DNA of 42,932 bases from VAZQ01 sp036406655 (GTDB taxonomy: Bacteria; Pseudomonadota; Alphaproteobacteria; Rhizobiales; Xanthobacteraceae): positions 1-42,932 of the forward strand of contig DASXAP010000294.1 of the NCBI GenBank assembly GCA_036406655.1. Direction: 5' to 3'. The position numbers were made by a program, and so were the translations under genes. Positions 15,153 through 23,858 of this stretch are shown here, piece by piece (position 1 is the stretch's first letter; each line of letters begins with the position of its first letter). The notes beneath the pieces are model-generated. The model saw only the letters and a list, made by a program, of their open reading frames with translations, ran no database searches and was not told where the DNA came from.

Positions 15153-16880
15153 ATGGAGATGCGCCGCCACGTCGGTTACATGACGCAGGCTTTCTCTCTC
15201 TATCGCGAGCTGACCGTCCGGCAGAATCTCGAGCTGCACGCGCAGCTCTACCACTTGCCGGCAGGCAAGATTGAAGCGCGCATAAAGGAACTGCTGAATC
15301 GCTACGATCTTGAAGGCTTCGTTAACGCCAAGCCCGAGAGCCTCCCGCTCGGCATAAGACAGAGACTGCAACTCGCCGTGGCGGTGCTCCACGAGCCTGC
15401 CATTCTCATCCTCGACGAGCCGACTTCGGGTGTCGATCCCGTCGCGCGCGATGCATTCTGGCGCACGCTGATCGACCTCTCCCGCGACGACGGAGTCACG
15501 ATCTTTCTCTCGACCCATTTTATGAACGAGGCCGAACGGTGCGACCGCATCTCGCTGATGCATGCGGGCAAGGTGCTGGCGGTGGGCGCACCGCTGGATC
15601 TGGTCAAGGAGCGCGGCAGCAATTCCCTGGAAGACGCATTCGTAGGCTATCTTGCCGACGCCGCCGGCATCGACCGCTCGAAGAAAGTCGAGATGGCGAG
15701 GCCGCAGGCAGTGCCGGCCCGAGCAGAGCCTGTGCGCATGCTGAAGCGGTTCAACCCGGCACGCCTCTGGGCCTACGCGCGGCGCGAGACTGTGGAGCTC
15801 TTGCGGGATCCAATCAGGTTGGCGTTTGCCGTGGTTGGCCCAATTCTTCTGATGTTGGCTTTCGGCTACGGAATTTCCTTCGATATCGAAAACCTTCAGA
15901 TGGCGGCGTTCGACCAGGACAACACGCCGGAAAGCCGCGAGCTGCTCGATGGCTTTTCCGGCTCCCGGTATTTCTCGGTGCAGCCCCCGATTACTTCCGC
16001 AGCCGAGATGGAACGGCGCCTCAGGAGCGGCAATACGCAGATCGTGGTTGAGGTGCCGAGCGGGTTCGGCCGCGATCTACTCAACGGCGCCCGGCCGGAA
16101 GTCGAGGCGACGGTGGACGGCGCCATGACCTTCCGCGGCGAGACCGCGAGGAACTATGTCGCGGGCGTTGTCAGGAGGCAGGGACAGGAGCTCGAGCGCC
16201 AGATGTCGCCTGCAGGCAGCCCGAATGCCTGGAGCGACAACGATATCCAGACCCGCTTTCGCTACAATCAGGCCTTCCTCAGCGTCAATGCGATGGTGCC
16301 GAGCGTGTTCATGCTCATGCTGTGCCTGATCCCGGCGATCATGTCGGCGATCGCCGTCGTGCGCGAGAAGGAGACCGGCTCGATCGCCAATTTCCGATCC
16401 ACGCCGATCACCAAGCTCGAATTCCTCCTCGGCAAGCAGCTTCCCTATGTCGGCGTCGCCATGGTGAACTTCGTGTTTCTGCTCCTGATGGCAGTTTTCC
16501 TATTCGGCGTGCCCCTCAAGGGACCGTTCGTTGCCTTGCTGATCGGAACAATCGTCTACGTAGTGGCCACAACCGGTTTCGGCCAATTGATCTCGTCCTT
16601 CACCCGCACACAGGTTGCCGCAGTTTTCGCCACCGCGATTCTGTCCATCGTGCCGGCCGTGAATTTTTCCGGGCTGTTCGCCCCGGTTTCGTCGTTGTCG
16701 GGCGGCGCAAGGCTTCTCGGGCTCACATTTCCGTCGGCGTGGTATCAGCCTGTCACCGTCGGCGTCTTCGCAAAGGCGCTGGGAATGCTGGAGCTTTGGC
16801 CAAGCGTGGCTGCGATCGCGGCTATTGCCGCGGCCTACCTTATTCTGTCGCTCGTGCTCCTCCGCAAGCAGGAGGCGTGA
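15153..16880 (+). CDS. RbbA-type ABC protein, C-terminal part
   Basis: 575 residues from the first ATG in the restored frame, and no ribosome binding site of note. It continues the second ATPase domain (VGYMTQAFSLY, signature-like LPLGIRQRL, Walker B ILILDEPTSGVDP, H-loop FLSTHFMNEAE). An ABC-2 permease domain follows, with one membrane segment near residue 225, a large periplasmic loop, and six segments at the end (from MVPSVFMLMLCLIPAIMSA). As a separate protein its ATPase would lack Walker A. Confidence 0.8.
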   Translation: MEMRRHVGYMTQAFSLYRELTVRQNLELHAQLYHLPAGKIEARIKELLNRYDLEGFVNAKPESLPLGIRQRLQLAVAVLHEPAILILDEPTSGVDPVARDAFWRTLIDLSRDDGVTIFLSTHFMNEAERCDRISLMHAGKVLAVGAPLDLVKERGSNSLEDAFVGYLADAAGIDRSKKVEMARPQAVPARAEPVRMLKRFNPARLWAYARRETVELLRDPIRLAFAVVGPILLMLAFGYGISFDIENLQMAAFDQDNTPESRELLDGFSGSRYFSVQPPITSAAEMERRLRSGNTQIVVEVPSGFGRDLLNGARPEVEATVDGAMTFRGETARNYVAGVVRRQGQELERQMSPAGSPNAWSDNDIQTRFRYNQAFLSVNAMVPSVFMLMLCLIPAIMSAIAVVREKETGSIANFRSTPITKLEFLLGKQLPYVGVAMVNFVFLLLMAVFLFGVPLKGPFVALLIGTIVYVVATTGFGQLISSFTRTQVAAVFATAILSIVPAVNFSGLFAPVSSLSGGARLLGLTFPSAWYQPVTVGVFAKALGMLELWPSVAAIAAIAAAYLILSLVLLRKQEA

Positions 16881-16881
16881 C

Positions 16882-18066
16882 ATGTCTGAGGTCAGCGCGC
16901 CTCGGACAGCAAAGCTCGCCGAGCCGAGAAGGCTGATGCTGCGCAATCATGTCCTCAATATCTTTCGGCTGGTGATCAAGGAGCTGAGAAGCATCCGGTC
17001 CGATCCGACGATGCTGATGCTGGTCGTTTACGCCTTCAGCATTTCCGTCAACACCGTCGCGACCGGTGCCGTCACGGAAGCAACCAATCTCTCAGTAGGA
17101 ATTGTCGACGAGGACGGCTCGGATCTGTCCCGACAGATCGCCGAGGGGCTGGTGACGCCGACCTTCCAACCCGCCGTGCAGATAACCGCTTCCGAGATTG
17201 ATCCGAAGATGGACAGGGGCGAGCTGCTGTTGGTCGTCGAGATTCCTCCAAACTTTCAAGCCAATGTTCTCGCCCAACGCAAGACTGAAATTCAGATCAA
17301 CGTCGATGCAACGGCGGTAGCCCAGGCCGGTAACGGCGCCAACTACATCAAGACCGCCATTGCCAACGAGGTACAGAACTTCATTACCCAGCACGGCGGA
17401 CAGCGGAGCGACCCCATCAACCTCATCGTTCGCGCTGAGTTCAATCCCAATCTGAAAACCGCGTGGTTCTCGGCAATGACTCAGGTCGTCAATCAGATCA
17501 CACTATTGACCGTGATCCTGACGGGCGCTGCGTTGATCCGTGAACGCGAGCAGGGCACGGTTGAGCATCTGTTAGTCATGCCTGTAGTGCCGGCGGAGAT
17601 CATGCTGGCCAAGATGTTCGCCAATGGCCTGTTCATCCTCGTGGCGGCAATGCTGTCGCTGCAATTTGTCGTCCATTTGTGGATCGGCGCGCCGATCGTC
17701 GGGTCGATTTTTCTTTTCCTCCTCGGTGCGGCCCTCTACGCCGTTGTCGTTGCGGCCCTCGGAATTCTCCTGGGCACGCTCGCGACGACCATGGGTCAGT
17801 TCGGACTGCTGGCGATGTCGATTCTCGTTGCCACCCAACTGCTTTCTGGCGGCAGCACCCCGATGGAAAGCATGCCCGTCTGGCTGCAATATGTGATGAG
17901 GACAATCAGCCCGACGCCGCATTTCGTCGCCTTTGCACAGGCGGTGCTGTTCCGCGGCGCTGACCTCACGCTCGTCTGGCAGCCGCTTCTGGCCATGCTC
18001 ATCATCGGCTCGGTCTATTTTGCCATCGCCATGAGTCGCTTTCGACGGATCATTTTCGGGAGCTGA
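16882..18066 (+). CDS. yhhJ: ABC-2 type permease (YhhJ-type)
   Basis: The 394-residue protein follows the RbbA stop by one base and has an AGGAGG site. It has one N-terminal membrane segment (MLMLVVYAFSISVNTVATGA), then a periplasmic domain (about 55-200, VGIVDEDGSDLSRQIAEGL). Six C-terminal segments follow, with the family block GAALIREREQGTVEHLLVMPV and GGSTPMESMPVWLQ. It would pair with the RbbA permease half in an efflux pump; the substrate is unknown. Its intact state suggests the operon was functional recently. Confidence 0.9.
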   Translation: MSEVSAPRTAKLAEPRRLMLRNHVLNIFRLVIKELRSIRSDPTMLMLVVYAFSISVNTVATGAVTEATNLSVGIVDEDGSDLSRQIAEGLVTPTFQPAVQITASEIDPKMDRGELLLVVEIPPNFQANVLAQRKTEIQINVDATAVAQAGNGANYIKTAIANEVQNFITQHGGQRSDPINLIVRAEFNPNLKTAWFSAMTQVVNQITLLTVILTGAALIREREQGTVEHLLVMPVVPAEIMLAKMFANGLFILVAAMLSLQFVVHLWIGAPIVGSIFLFLLGAALYAVVVAALGILLGTLATTMGQFGLLAMSILVATQLLSGGSTPMESMPVWLQYVMRTISPTPHFVAFAQAVLFRGADLTLVWQPLLAMLIIGSVYFAIAMSRFRRIIFGS

Positions 18067-18235
18067 TCCCGCCACGTGTAAACCGAACCAAGCGACAGCT
18101 GCAGGATGAAGCGCCACTGCTCCGAGCCGAAATGGCATCATGCGCCAGGCATGCACATCGATGCAGCAAGCTGCAGGCGACCGAAATCAACGCTCGACCG
18201 CTGGATGACGTGCCCGCGGCTTTGCCCGCGCTAAG

Positions 18236-19072
18236 CTAAAGCCGGATTTCCCCCAGATTGATGCTCGCCCCCAGCATCGCTTCGAGCGTCTTCTTGGGCC
18301 GGCCCGGCGCGGAAATCTCGATCAGGTAGCGTCCCGAATTCTCCTCGAGCCGGTCGAACTTGAAGTCGCCGTAATTGTCGCTCGCGGTCTCCGCGATCAG
18401 GGTGCCGCCTTTCATGAGCCGGATCTTGGCGCCCTCGATGCAATCGACGACGCCGTTTGCCGCCGCCGACAGCGTCCCGCCGATGAAGCATTTCGAGTAG
18501 CGCCAGAGATTGCGGTAGTAGACGCGCGGGCGCGTTCCGAGCTCGGGGCGCATGACCTCGAGTGCCTCATCGCGCGCGATCCGCGCCATCTCCTCGTCCT
18601 CGACCTTGATCGCGCGCATCGCCCCGGTCGGGCAGGATTGCTGCCCGCGGGTCTGCTGCCAGCCCTGATCGATGAGGTGGGCGTCGAACGGCCACAGCTG
18701 CGGCAGCCCGAGCTCCTCGTTCCACCAGATGTGGCCGTAGGGGCAGCTGTCCACGATATCCCTGCGCCCCTTCGCCTTCTCCGGATCGATGAGGACGATC
18801 CCGTCGGCGCGCTTCTTCACCGCATCGCCGCCATGGGCCAGGCACGGCGCATCATCGCAGTGGTTGCACATGGTCGGAACGTAGGCGATGTCGATCATCG
18901 GCATCTGCCCGCGCTCCTTCTGCAGGATGTTGATCCACTTGTGGCCGTGCTTGGGCATCGGCGCGGCGTAGCCCGGCCATTCGTTGCCGACATATTCGTC
19001 CATGGTGGCGAGCGTGCACAGATTGCAGTTCGTGCACTCCGCCACATCGATGATCATGTTCCACTTCTGCAT
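18236..19072 (-). CDS. Iron-sulfur subunit, transhydroxylase-like (278 aa)
   Basis: Its length, clusters and C-terminal beta domain (DCIEGAKIRLMKGGTLIAETASDNYGDF) match the small subunit of pyrogallol-phloroglucinol transhydroxylase. Conserved blocks include NEWPGY, GIVLIDPEKAKG and PELGTRPRVYYRNL. Cysteines present: C13, C16, C19; C69, C72, C77; C110 (SCPYG); C147 (SCPTG); plus C195 and C211. Position 23 is Thr where the reference has Cys. The region aligned to the reference's KCTMC reads LWPFD. The eight remaining cluster cysteines can serve two [4Fe-4S] clusters rather than three. It should carry electrons to or from the molybdenum subunit encoded upstream. The start is ATG 19072. Confidence 0.85.
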   Translation of the reverse strand: MQKWNMIIDVAECTNCNLCTLATMDEYVGNEWPGYAAPMPKHGHKWINILQKERGQMPMIDIAYVPTMCNHCDDAPCLAHGGDAVKKRADGIVLIDPEKAKGRRDIVDSCPYGHIWWNEELGLPQLWPFDAHLIDQGWQQTRGQQSCPTGAMRAIKVEDEEMARIARDEALEVMRPELGTRPRVYYRNLWRYSKCFIGGTLSAAANGVVDCIEGAKIRLMKGGTLIAETASDNYGDFKFDRLEENSGRYLIEISAPGRPKKTLEAMLGASINLGEIRL

Positions 19073-19186
19073 CGGCTTGTTCTCTCAGCCTGCTTTTCTG
19101 CCATCGGCGATCGAATTGCGGGCAGCAAGTACCGGTCCTGACCACCGTCACCCTCTCGCCGTATGTTCGCGGGCGGGCGCAACAGC

Positions 19187-19256
19187 GTCCCCTCCCCCGC
19201 ATAGCGCGTCGAAGACGCGCGTAAACGCGCTTGTGCCGGGGGAGGGACAGGGAGGG
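19187..19256. repeat. Nested GC-rich inverted repeat
   Basis: The outer arms are GTCCCCTCCCCC (near 19187) and GGGGGAGGGAC (near 19240). Inside lies GCGCGTC-GAA-GACGCGC, a seven-pair stem. It resembles dispersed palindromic elements of rhizobial genomes and sits between the two subunit genes of the molybdenum enzyme. Confidence 0.45.
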
Positions 19257-19298
19257 GGTGCAACAGGCAGACGCCCCGCAAGCTCACCCCCTCTCCAC

Positions 19299-19322
19299 CC
19301 CTCCCCCGCAAGCGGGGGAGGG
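19299..19322. repeat. Perfect GC-rich hairpin between subunit genes
   Basis: An 11-pair inverted repeat, CCCTCCCCCGC and its complement around AA. It lies 67 bases downstream of the large-subunit stop, read on the minus strand. It could stall or end transcription before the small-subunit gene, or protect the upstream message. No T-run follows, so it is not a standard terminator. Confidence 0.5.
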
Positions 19323-19388
19323 AGCAGATCCGTTGCGTGGCGAGCTTGGTGCCTCAACGCCCCGAACCTTCCCTATTCGTCGCTCCCA

Positions 19389-22300
19389 CTATTTCGCCGG
19401 GACCAGCGCCGCCGCCTCGAGCGTCTCGCGCACCGCCTTGTCCTTCTCCATGCGGGCGAAGGTCTCCGACATGTGCTCGGTGCGCCCGTCCCACGGCTCG
19501 ACCTGCACCAGCGAGTTGGCGCCGGCGATCGAATGGGTCGATCTGGTCTGCGTGCGTTCCGGCGTGAGCAGGTTCAGGCATCCGCCGCGGTCCACGGACT
19601 TGCCGGGCTCGCCCATCGGCTCGTAGATCGCCGAGGACTCGTAGCCGTGGCAGACGCCGCGCGGCAGCCGCTGGGTCGGCAGCGCCGCGCAGATCACCGC
19701 GCCGCGATCGTTGTAGACCTTGACCAGGTCATGCTTCTTGATGCCGCGGGCGGCGGCGTCCTCGGCGTTGAGCCGGAGGATCCAGTAGTAGTAACCGTCG
19801 ACCTTGACCCGGTGGTCCTCGATGTTGAGCAGGAAGGAGTCCTTGCCGTCGCCCTGGGTATGGAACGAGTATTTCGAGTGCGGCGTGAGCAGCTGCAGCG
19901 GGTAGCGCTCGAACATCTCGCCGGAATGCGGCCCCTCCCACGAGGGCTCGTACTTGACGATCGGCGGTCGCTCGGGATCGTTGAAGCGCTTGAGGCTGCT
20001 GCACTCGAACTCGAGCTTGCCCGACTGCGTCTGCAGCCCCTGCAGGTACTCTCCGGCATAATCCGAGGGCAGCGGCTGCGCCTCCGGCACGTCCTTCCTG
20101 CGGCTCTCGTAGAACCAGCGGAACGACACCGGCGCTCGCAGCTTCTCCTTCTCCGCCGGCAACACGTAATAGCCGCGCTTGATGAACTTCCTCCACGAGA
20201 TCACCTTCGGCATGTCGGAGGCGAGGTAGAGGCGCCTGACCCAGTCGATCTCGTTGACGCCCTCGGAGAAATAATTGGCGAGCCCCAGCCGCTTACAGAT
20301 CTCGTTGAAGATCCAGAAATCGGACCTCGATTCGCCGAGCGGGGCGATCGCCGGCGCCTGGAAGATGATCACCCGGTGGTTGAGCTGCTGCTGGCCGTGA
20401 TGGCCGTAGCCGCCGAGCCCCGCCCATTCGCTGATGTCCACCCGCTCGAAGTTGGTGCAGGCGGGCAGGATCACGTCGGCGAACTTCGCCTCGCCCTCGA
20501 ACCAGATCGACTGGTTGACCACGAATTCGAGGTTCGGCGACTGATACATCCGCACCCAGCGATTGGTGTTGTTCATGGTGGAGAGGATCGAGCCGCCGTA
20601 CTTGTACATCATCCGCACCGGCGCCTGCCCGGGCGCCGGATAGGCGAATTTCGCGAACTGGTGCTCGATCGACTTGCCGGTCCACGGGTAGCCTTCCGCC
20701 TTGCCGTCGGCGATCGCCTCGGGCGTGCGCAGCCGCGGGATGCGCTGGAAGGTCGAGGTCATTGTCGGCAGCTGCGGCATGCGCTGGTAGAGCGAGATCG
20801 GCAGCGCCGTGCCTTCGAGGTCGCCCGACATGCCGCCCTCGGCATAGCCCGGGAAGTAGAACTGGAAATCGACCGGCGTGCCCCATTGCAGATTGCCCAT
20901 GTTCACGCCGGGCTTGCCCAGCCCCTGCATGGCGGAGAGGCAGACCATCACCCGCGCCCATTGGATGCCGGTCTGGTTGCGGCAGGCGCCGCCGTGGCCG
21001 TTGCCCCAGCCGCCGGGGGCGAGATAGACGCGCTTCCTGCCCCATTCGCGCGCCAGCGCGCGCACGTCCTTGGCGGGGACCCCGGTCTCCTTCTCCTGCC
21101 ATTCCGGCGTCTTGGGAACGCCGTCCTCCTCGCCGAGGAGATAGGCCTTCCACTTGTCGAAGCCGATGGTGTGGGTCGCCACGTATGCCTTGTCGTAGAG
21201 GTCCTCCTTGATCCAGACATGGGCGATGGCCATCGCCATGGCGACCGAGGTGGTGGGCTTGGGCGCGAACCATTTGCCGGGCAGGAACTGCGCCGAGGCG
21301 TTGTAATAGGGATCGATGTGGACGACCTTGATGCCGAGCTGCGGGTTCTTGAGCCATTGCCTGCGCACGGTGCCTTCCTGGGCGCCGTAAGAGCCCGAGG
21401 TCGACTCGGGATCGGCGGCCCAGAACACGATCATGTCGCAGTTCTGCAGGCAGTCCTCGACCGTGCCGTAGGTCTCCGACTGGCCGACGCGGAGCGTGTA
21501 GCCCCAATGGTGCACCGCGCCCCAGTACCAGCCTTCCCAGCTGTCGGGATTGTGGTGGATCTGGGTGTAGCCGACCGCGTTGCGGAAGCGGTGCAGCGCC
21601 GAAAGGTAATAGCCGATATTTCCCCAGGTATGGTGCGAGCCGTGCGAGACCGCCATCACCCCGGGCCCGTAGCTGCGCTTGAGCCGCTTGATCTCGCCGG
21701 CGACGAGATCGAGCGCCTCCTCCCAGGAAATCCGCACGTATCCGGACTTCCCGCGGTTCTGCGGGTTGCGCTCCCCGTCGGCATCGAAATCGACGCGCTT
21801 CATCGGATAGAGCAGCCGGTCCGGCGAATAGACGATCGACTTGGCGTTCTGGCCGTGCGGTGCCAGCGTCGTCTTGCGCGGCGGCGTGAGCTTCAATCCG
21901 CGCGCGGTGATCGTCCACGAGGCCGCATCCTCCTCGCTCAGGTCGATCGGCGTCATGCGCACGATCTTGCCGTCCTTGACATGGACGAAGACCGGCCCGC
22001 CATTGGTCATGTTGCAGTAGCGCATGCTGCCGTCGGGCATCCGCGTGCCGATCCGGTAGCCGGCGCTCTGGCTCAGCATGATGGTTTGCGCGAACCAGTT
22101 GGTGAGGTCCTCGGTCCCCTCGACGGTGAGCTTGAAATCCTTCTGGGCGTTGATCTGATCGAGCCAGTTGATCGGCGGCATCAACAGGCCGGCGCCGAGC
22201 GCGGCGTTCTTGAAGGCGAGCGTCACATCCGCATCGGCACGCAGCCCCTCCCCCGAGGTCACCCGGCCGTCGCGGATCGCATACCAGCGGCCGATCTCCT

Positions 22301-22436
22301 CGTCGCGCGCCTTGAGCTGCGCGACGAGGTTGCGCTCCTTCAGCCGGGCGCGGAAGGCCGGGTAGCGCCAGGCGGCGTATCTGAGCAGCTGCGCCAATCC
22401 GAGCAGGATGACCCGGAACCTGATCGCTGCGAGCAT
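19389..22436 (-). CDS. Molybdopterin enzyme, transhydroxylase-like, with SCP2-like domain
   Basis: 1015 residues from ATG 22436 (GAGG site nearby; GTG 22448 also possible). From about residue 135 it follows the large subunit of pyrogallol-phloroglucinol transhydroxylase (DMSO reductase superfamily). Shared blocks include NGGPVFVHVKDGKIVRMTP, WFEGEAKFADVILPACTNFER, YNDRGAVICAA and GKSVDRGGCLNLLTP. The family's catalytic His (H268, SHHTWGN), Asp-Ser pair with the Mo-ligating Ser (D298-S299, NPDSWEGW) and Tyr (FYFPGYAEGG, 527/531) are kept. No N-terminal iron-sulfur Cys motif is present, as in the reference. Residues about 27-120 are extra and look like an SCP2 sterol-carrier domain (EIGRWYAIRDGRV, ADADVTLAFKNAAL, KLTVEGTEDLTNWFAQT). 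No twin-arginine signal, so probably cytoplasmic. The substrate is unknown; a polyhydroxylated aromatic is the family-based guess. Confidence 0.87.
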   Translation of the reverse strand: MLAAIRFRVILLGLAQLLRYAAWRYPAFRARLKERNLVAQLKARDEEIGRWYAIRDGRVTSGEGLRADADVTLAFKNAALGAGLLMPPINWLDQINAQKDFKLTVEGTEDLTNWFAQTIMLSQSAGYRIGTRMPDGSMRYCNMTNGGPVFVHVKDGKIVRMTPIDLSEEDAASWTITARGLKLTPPRKTTLAPHGQNAKSIVYSPDRLLYPMKRVDFDADGERNPQNRGKSGYVRISWEEALDLVAGEIKRLKRSYGPGVMAVSHGSHHTWGNIGYYLSALHRFRNAVGYTQIHHNPDSWEGWYWGAVHHWGYTLRVGQSETYGTVEDCLQNCDMIVFWAADPESTSGSYGAQEGTVRRQWLKNPQLGIKVVHIDPYYNASAQFLPGKWFAPKPTTSVAMAMAIAHVWIKEDLYDKAYVATHTIGFDKWKAYLLGEEDGVPKTPEWQEKETGVPAKDVRALAREWGRKRVYLAPGGWGNGHGGACRNQTGIQWARVMVCLSAMQGLGKPGVNMGNLQWGTPVDFQFYFPGYAEGGMSGDLEGTALPISLYQRMPQLPTMTSTFQRIPRLRTPEAIADGKAEGYPWTGKSIEHQFAKFAYPAPGQAPVRMMYKYGGSILSTMNNTNRWVRMYQSPNLEFVVNQSIWFEGEAKFADVILPACTNFERVDISEWAGLGGYGHHGQQQLNHRVIIFQAPAIAPLGESRSDFWIFNEICKRLGLANYFSEGVNEIDWVRRLYLASDMPKVISWRKFIKRGYYVLPAEKEKLRAPVSFRWFYESRRKDVPEAQPLPSDYAGEYLQGLQTQSGKLEFECSSLKRFNDPERPPIVKYEPSWEGPHSGEMFERYPLQLLTPHSKYSFHTQGDGKDSFLLNIEDHRVKVDGYYYWILRLNAEDAAARGIKKHDLVKVYNDRGAVICAALPTQRLPRGVCHGYESSAIYEPMGEPGKSVDRGGCLNLLTPERTQTRSTHSIAGANSLVQVEPWDGRTEHMSETFARMEKDKAVRETLEAAALVPAK

Positions 22437-22537
22437 GGGATTCCTCACGGGACGGCGGATTTACCGCGATTTCATGATCCGGCAGGCATTTTCGGTCGAT
22501 CTGCCGGGACGCGCAACAGCAAAGAGCCCCGCCGAGA

Positions 22538-23704
22538 TCAGGCCCATAGTGCCTTGCTCGCGAGCCGCGCCCCTTCGGCCAGCGCCTCGAGCTTTGCCCA
22601 CATGATCGAGGGGTGAACGCGCCGGTGGAACGGGCCCTGCGCGAACCCGCAGTCGGTCCCGGCAATGACGTTCTCGCGGCCCAGGAGACGCGCAAACCGG
22701 CCGATGCGCTCGGCGACGAGCTCGGGGTGCTCCACGACATTGGTGGCGTGGCTGATCACGCCCGGGATGAGCACCTTGCCCTCGGGCAGCTTGACCTCCT
22801 GCCATACCTTCCATTCGTGCGCGTGACGGGGGTTCGCCGCCTCGATAACGTAGGCGCCGGCGCGCACCGACAGGATGAGGTCGATGATGTCCTTGAGCGG
22901 CACGTCGGTCGTGTGCGGCCCCGGCCAGCTGCCCCAGCACACATGGTAGCGGATGCGCTCCGCGGGCAGGCCGGCGATCGCGTGATTGAGGACTTCCATC
23001 TGCAGCCCCACCCATCTGCGATAGTCGGCAAAGCCGGCCGGCGGCACCATGCGGTCGTAGGTCACCGCGGCGCGCGCGTCGTCGAGCTGGAGCAGCAACC
23101 CCGCCTCGACGATGCCGCGGTACTCGGCGCGCATCGCCTCGGCGATCGCCACCAGGCAGTCCTCGTCGCTCCGGTAGTGCTCGTTCTTGCGGTCGGGGAT
23201 GACGCTCGCCGGCGCGGCGACCGGGAGGAAGGCCTCCTCGACCGGGACGGCCGCGAGCGCCGCCTTGAAGTTGCCGATGTCGCGCTGGAGCTCGGCCTGC
23301 CCGACATAGGCGATCGGGCCGACGCAGACCGAGTCGCTGGTGGTGGCGATTGCCTCGCGCGCGTCGAGCTCGGCGTAGAACTCGGCGAAGCGCTGCCGAT
23401 CGGCGCCGCGCCGGAACGGATTGGCTTCCGGGGCGACCGGGCGCCGCTCGAACCCGCTCAGCCGCTCGAGCGCGTATTGCGACCAGCTGATCGACTTGCC
23501 GAACTCGCCGTCACTGACCACGTCGATCCCGGCCGCGGCCTGACGGCGGACGACGTCGGCGACCGAGCGGGCGAGGCACTCGGCGTAAGCCTGCTGATCG
23601 ATCGGCTTTCCCGCCGCCCTCCCGTGCAGGAATTCCTGCAGTTGCGGCGGACGGATCAGGCTGCCCACATGCGTGGTCAGGATGCGGGTGCTGCTGCGTT
23701 GCAT
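22538..23704 (-). CDS. MetE C-terminal-like zinc methyltransferase-fold protein
   Basis: The 388-residue protein has only the catalytic barrel of the UROD/MetE superfamily (TTHVGSLIRP start, GIDVVSDGEFGK). Likely zinc ligands are H254 and C256 (RYHVCWGSW), E288 (IEAANPRHAHEW) and C352 (GTDCGFAQGP). True MetE is about twice as long with an N-terminal half, so this is not a standard methionine synthase. Related short proteins include coenzyme M transferases and uncharacterised methyl or alkyl thiol transferases. It is the first gene of a minus-strand run into the molybdenum enzyme genes (101-base gap). It is divergent from the cysteine-synthase-like gene. Confidence 0.85.
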   Translation of the reverse strand: MQRSSTRILTTHVGSLIRPPQLQEFLHGRAAGKPIDQQAYAECLARSVADVVRRQAAAGIDVVSDGEFGKSISWSQYALERLSGFERRPVAPEANPFRRGADRQRFAEFYAELDAREAIATTSDSVCVGPIAYVGQAELQRDIGNFKAALAAVPVEEAFLPVAAPASVIPDRKNEHYRSDEDCLVAIAEAMRAEYRGIVEAGLLLQLDDARAAVTYDRMVPPAGFADYRRWVGLQMEVLNHAIAGLPAERIRYHVCWGSWPGPHTTDVPLKDIIDLILSVRAGAYVIEAANPRHAHEWKVWQEVKLPEGKVLIPGVISHATNVVEHPELVAERIGRFARLLGRENVIAGTDCGFAQGPFHRRVHPSIMWAKLEALAEGARLASKALWA

Positions 23705-23858
23705 CGGCCATCTCTACAATGACGCATGTCCCGGCAGCAAATAAGCGTTGTGAGCCGCACCCCGTCCCGGCAGATTGCACCGGCGAGAGCCGTTCAATAC
23801 GCTTGCGCTCGACGAGCTCGAGCGCATCGTTGTCCCCTGGAAGGCGGAGTGACGCGAG

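Larger units (their letters stand above)
14135..16880 (+). pseudogene. rbbA: RbbA-type ABC transporter gene split by a frameshift
   Basis: Two adjoining open frames together encode one RbbA-type protein (ATPase-ATPase-permease). Removing one G from the G5 run at 15088-15092 restores MLTG-FLPATEGWAKLFGRP and yields a continuous frame of 914 residues, the family's normal size. The break falls inside the second ATPase domain, separating its Walker A from its signature and Walker B. It may be an assembly error in a homopolymer, a real mutation or a phase-variable tract. Confidence 0.85.

Noticed and set aside
15153..16880. Treating the second half of the RbbA-type protein as an independent gene
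   Set aside because: It starts in the middle of an ATPase domain, lacks Walker A and a ribosome binding site, and joins the upstream frame by a one-base change.
18984..22616. A plus-strand open frame of more than 1200 codons opposite the molybdenum subunit gene
   Set aside because: It is the mirror of a clearly recognised gene in GC-rich DNA; its product is rich in Arg, Leu, Ala, Asp and His with no family motif.
23705..23858. Possible SAM or cobalamin riboswitch in the divergent region before the MetE-like gene
   Set aside because: The gap is only 154 bases and shows none of the conserved riboswitch core sequences I could recognise.
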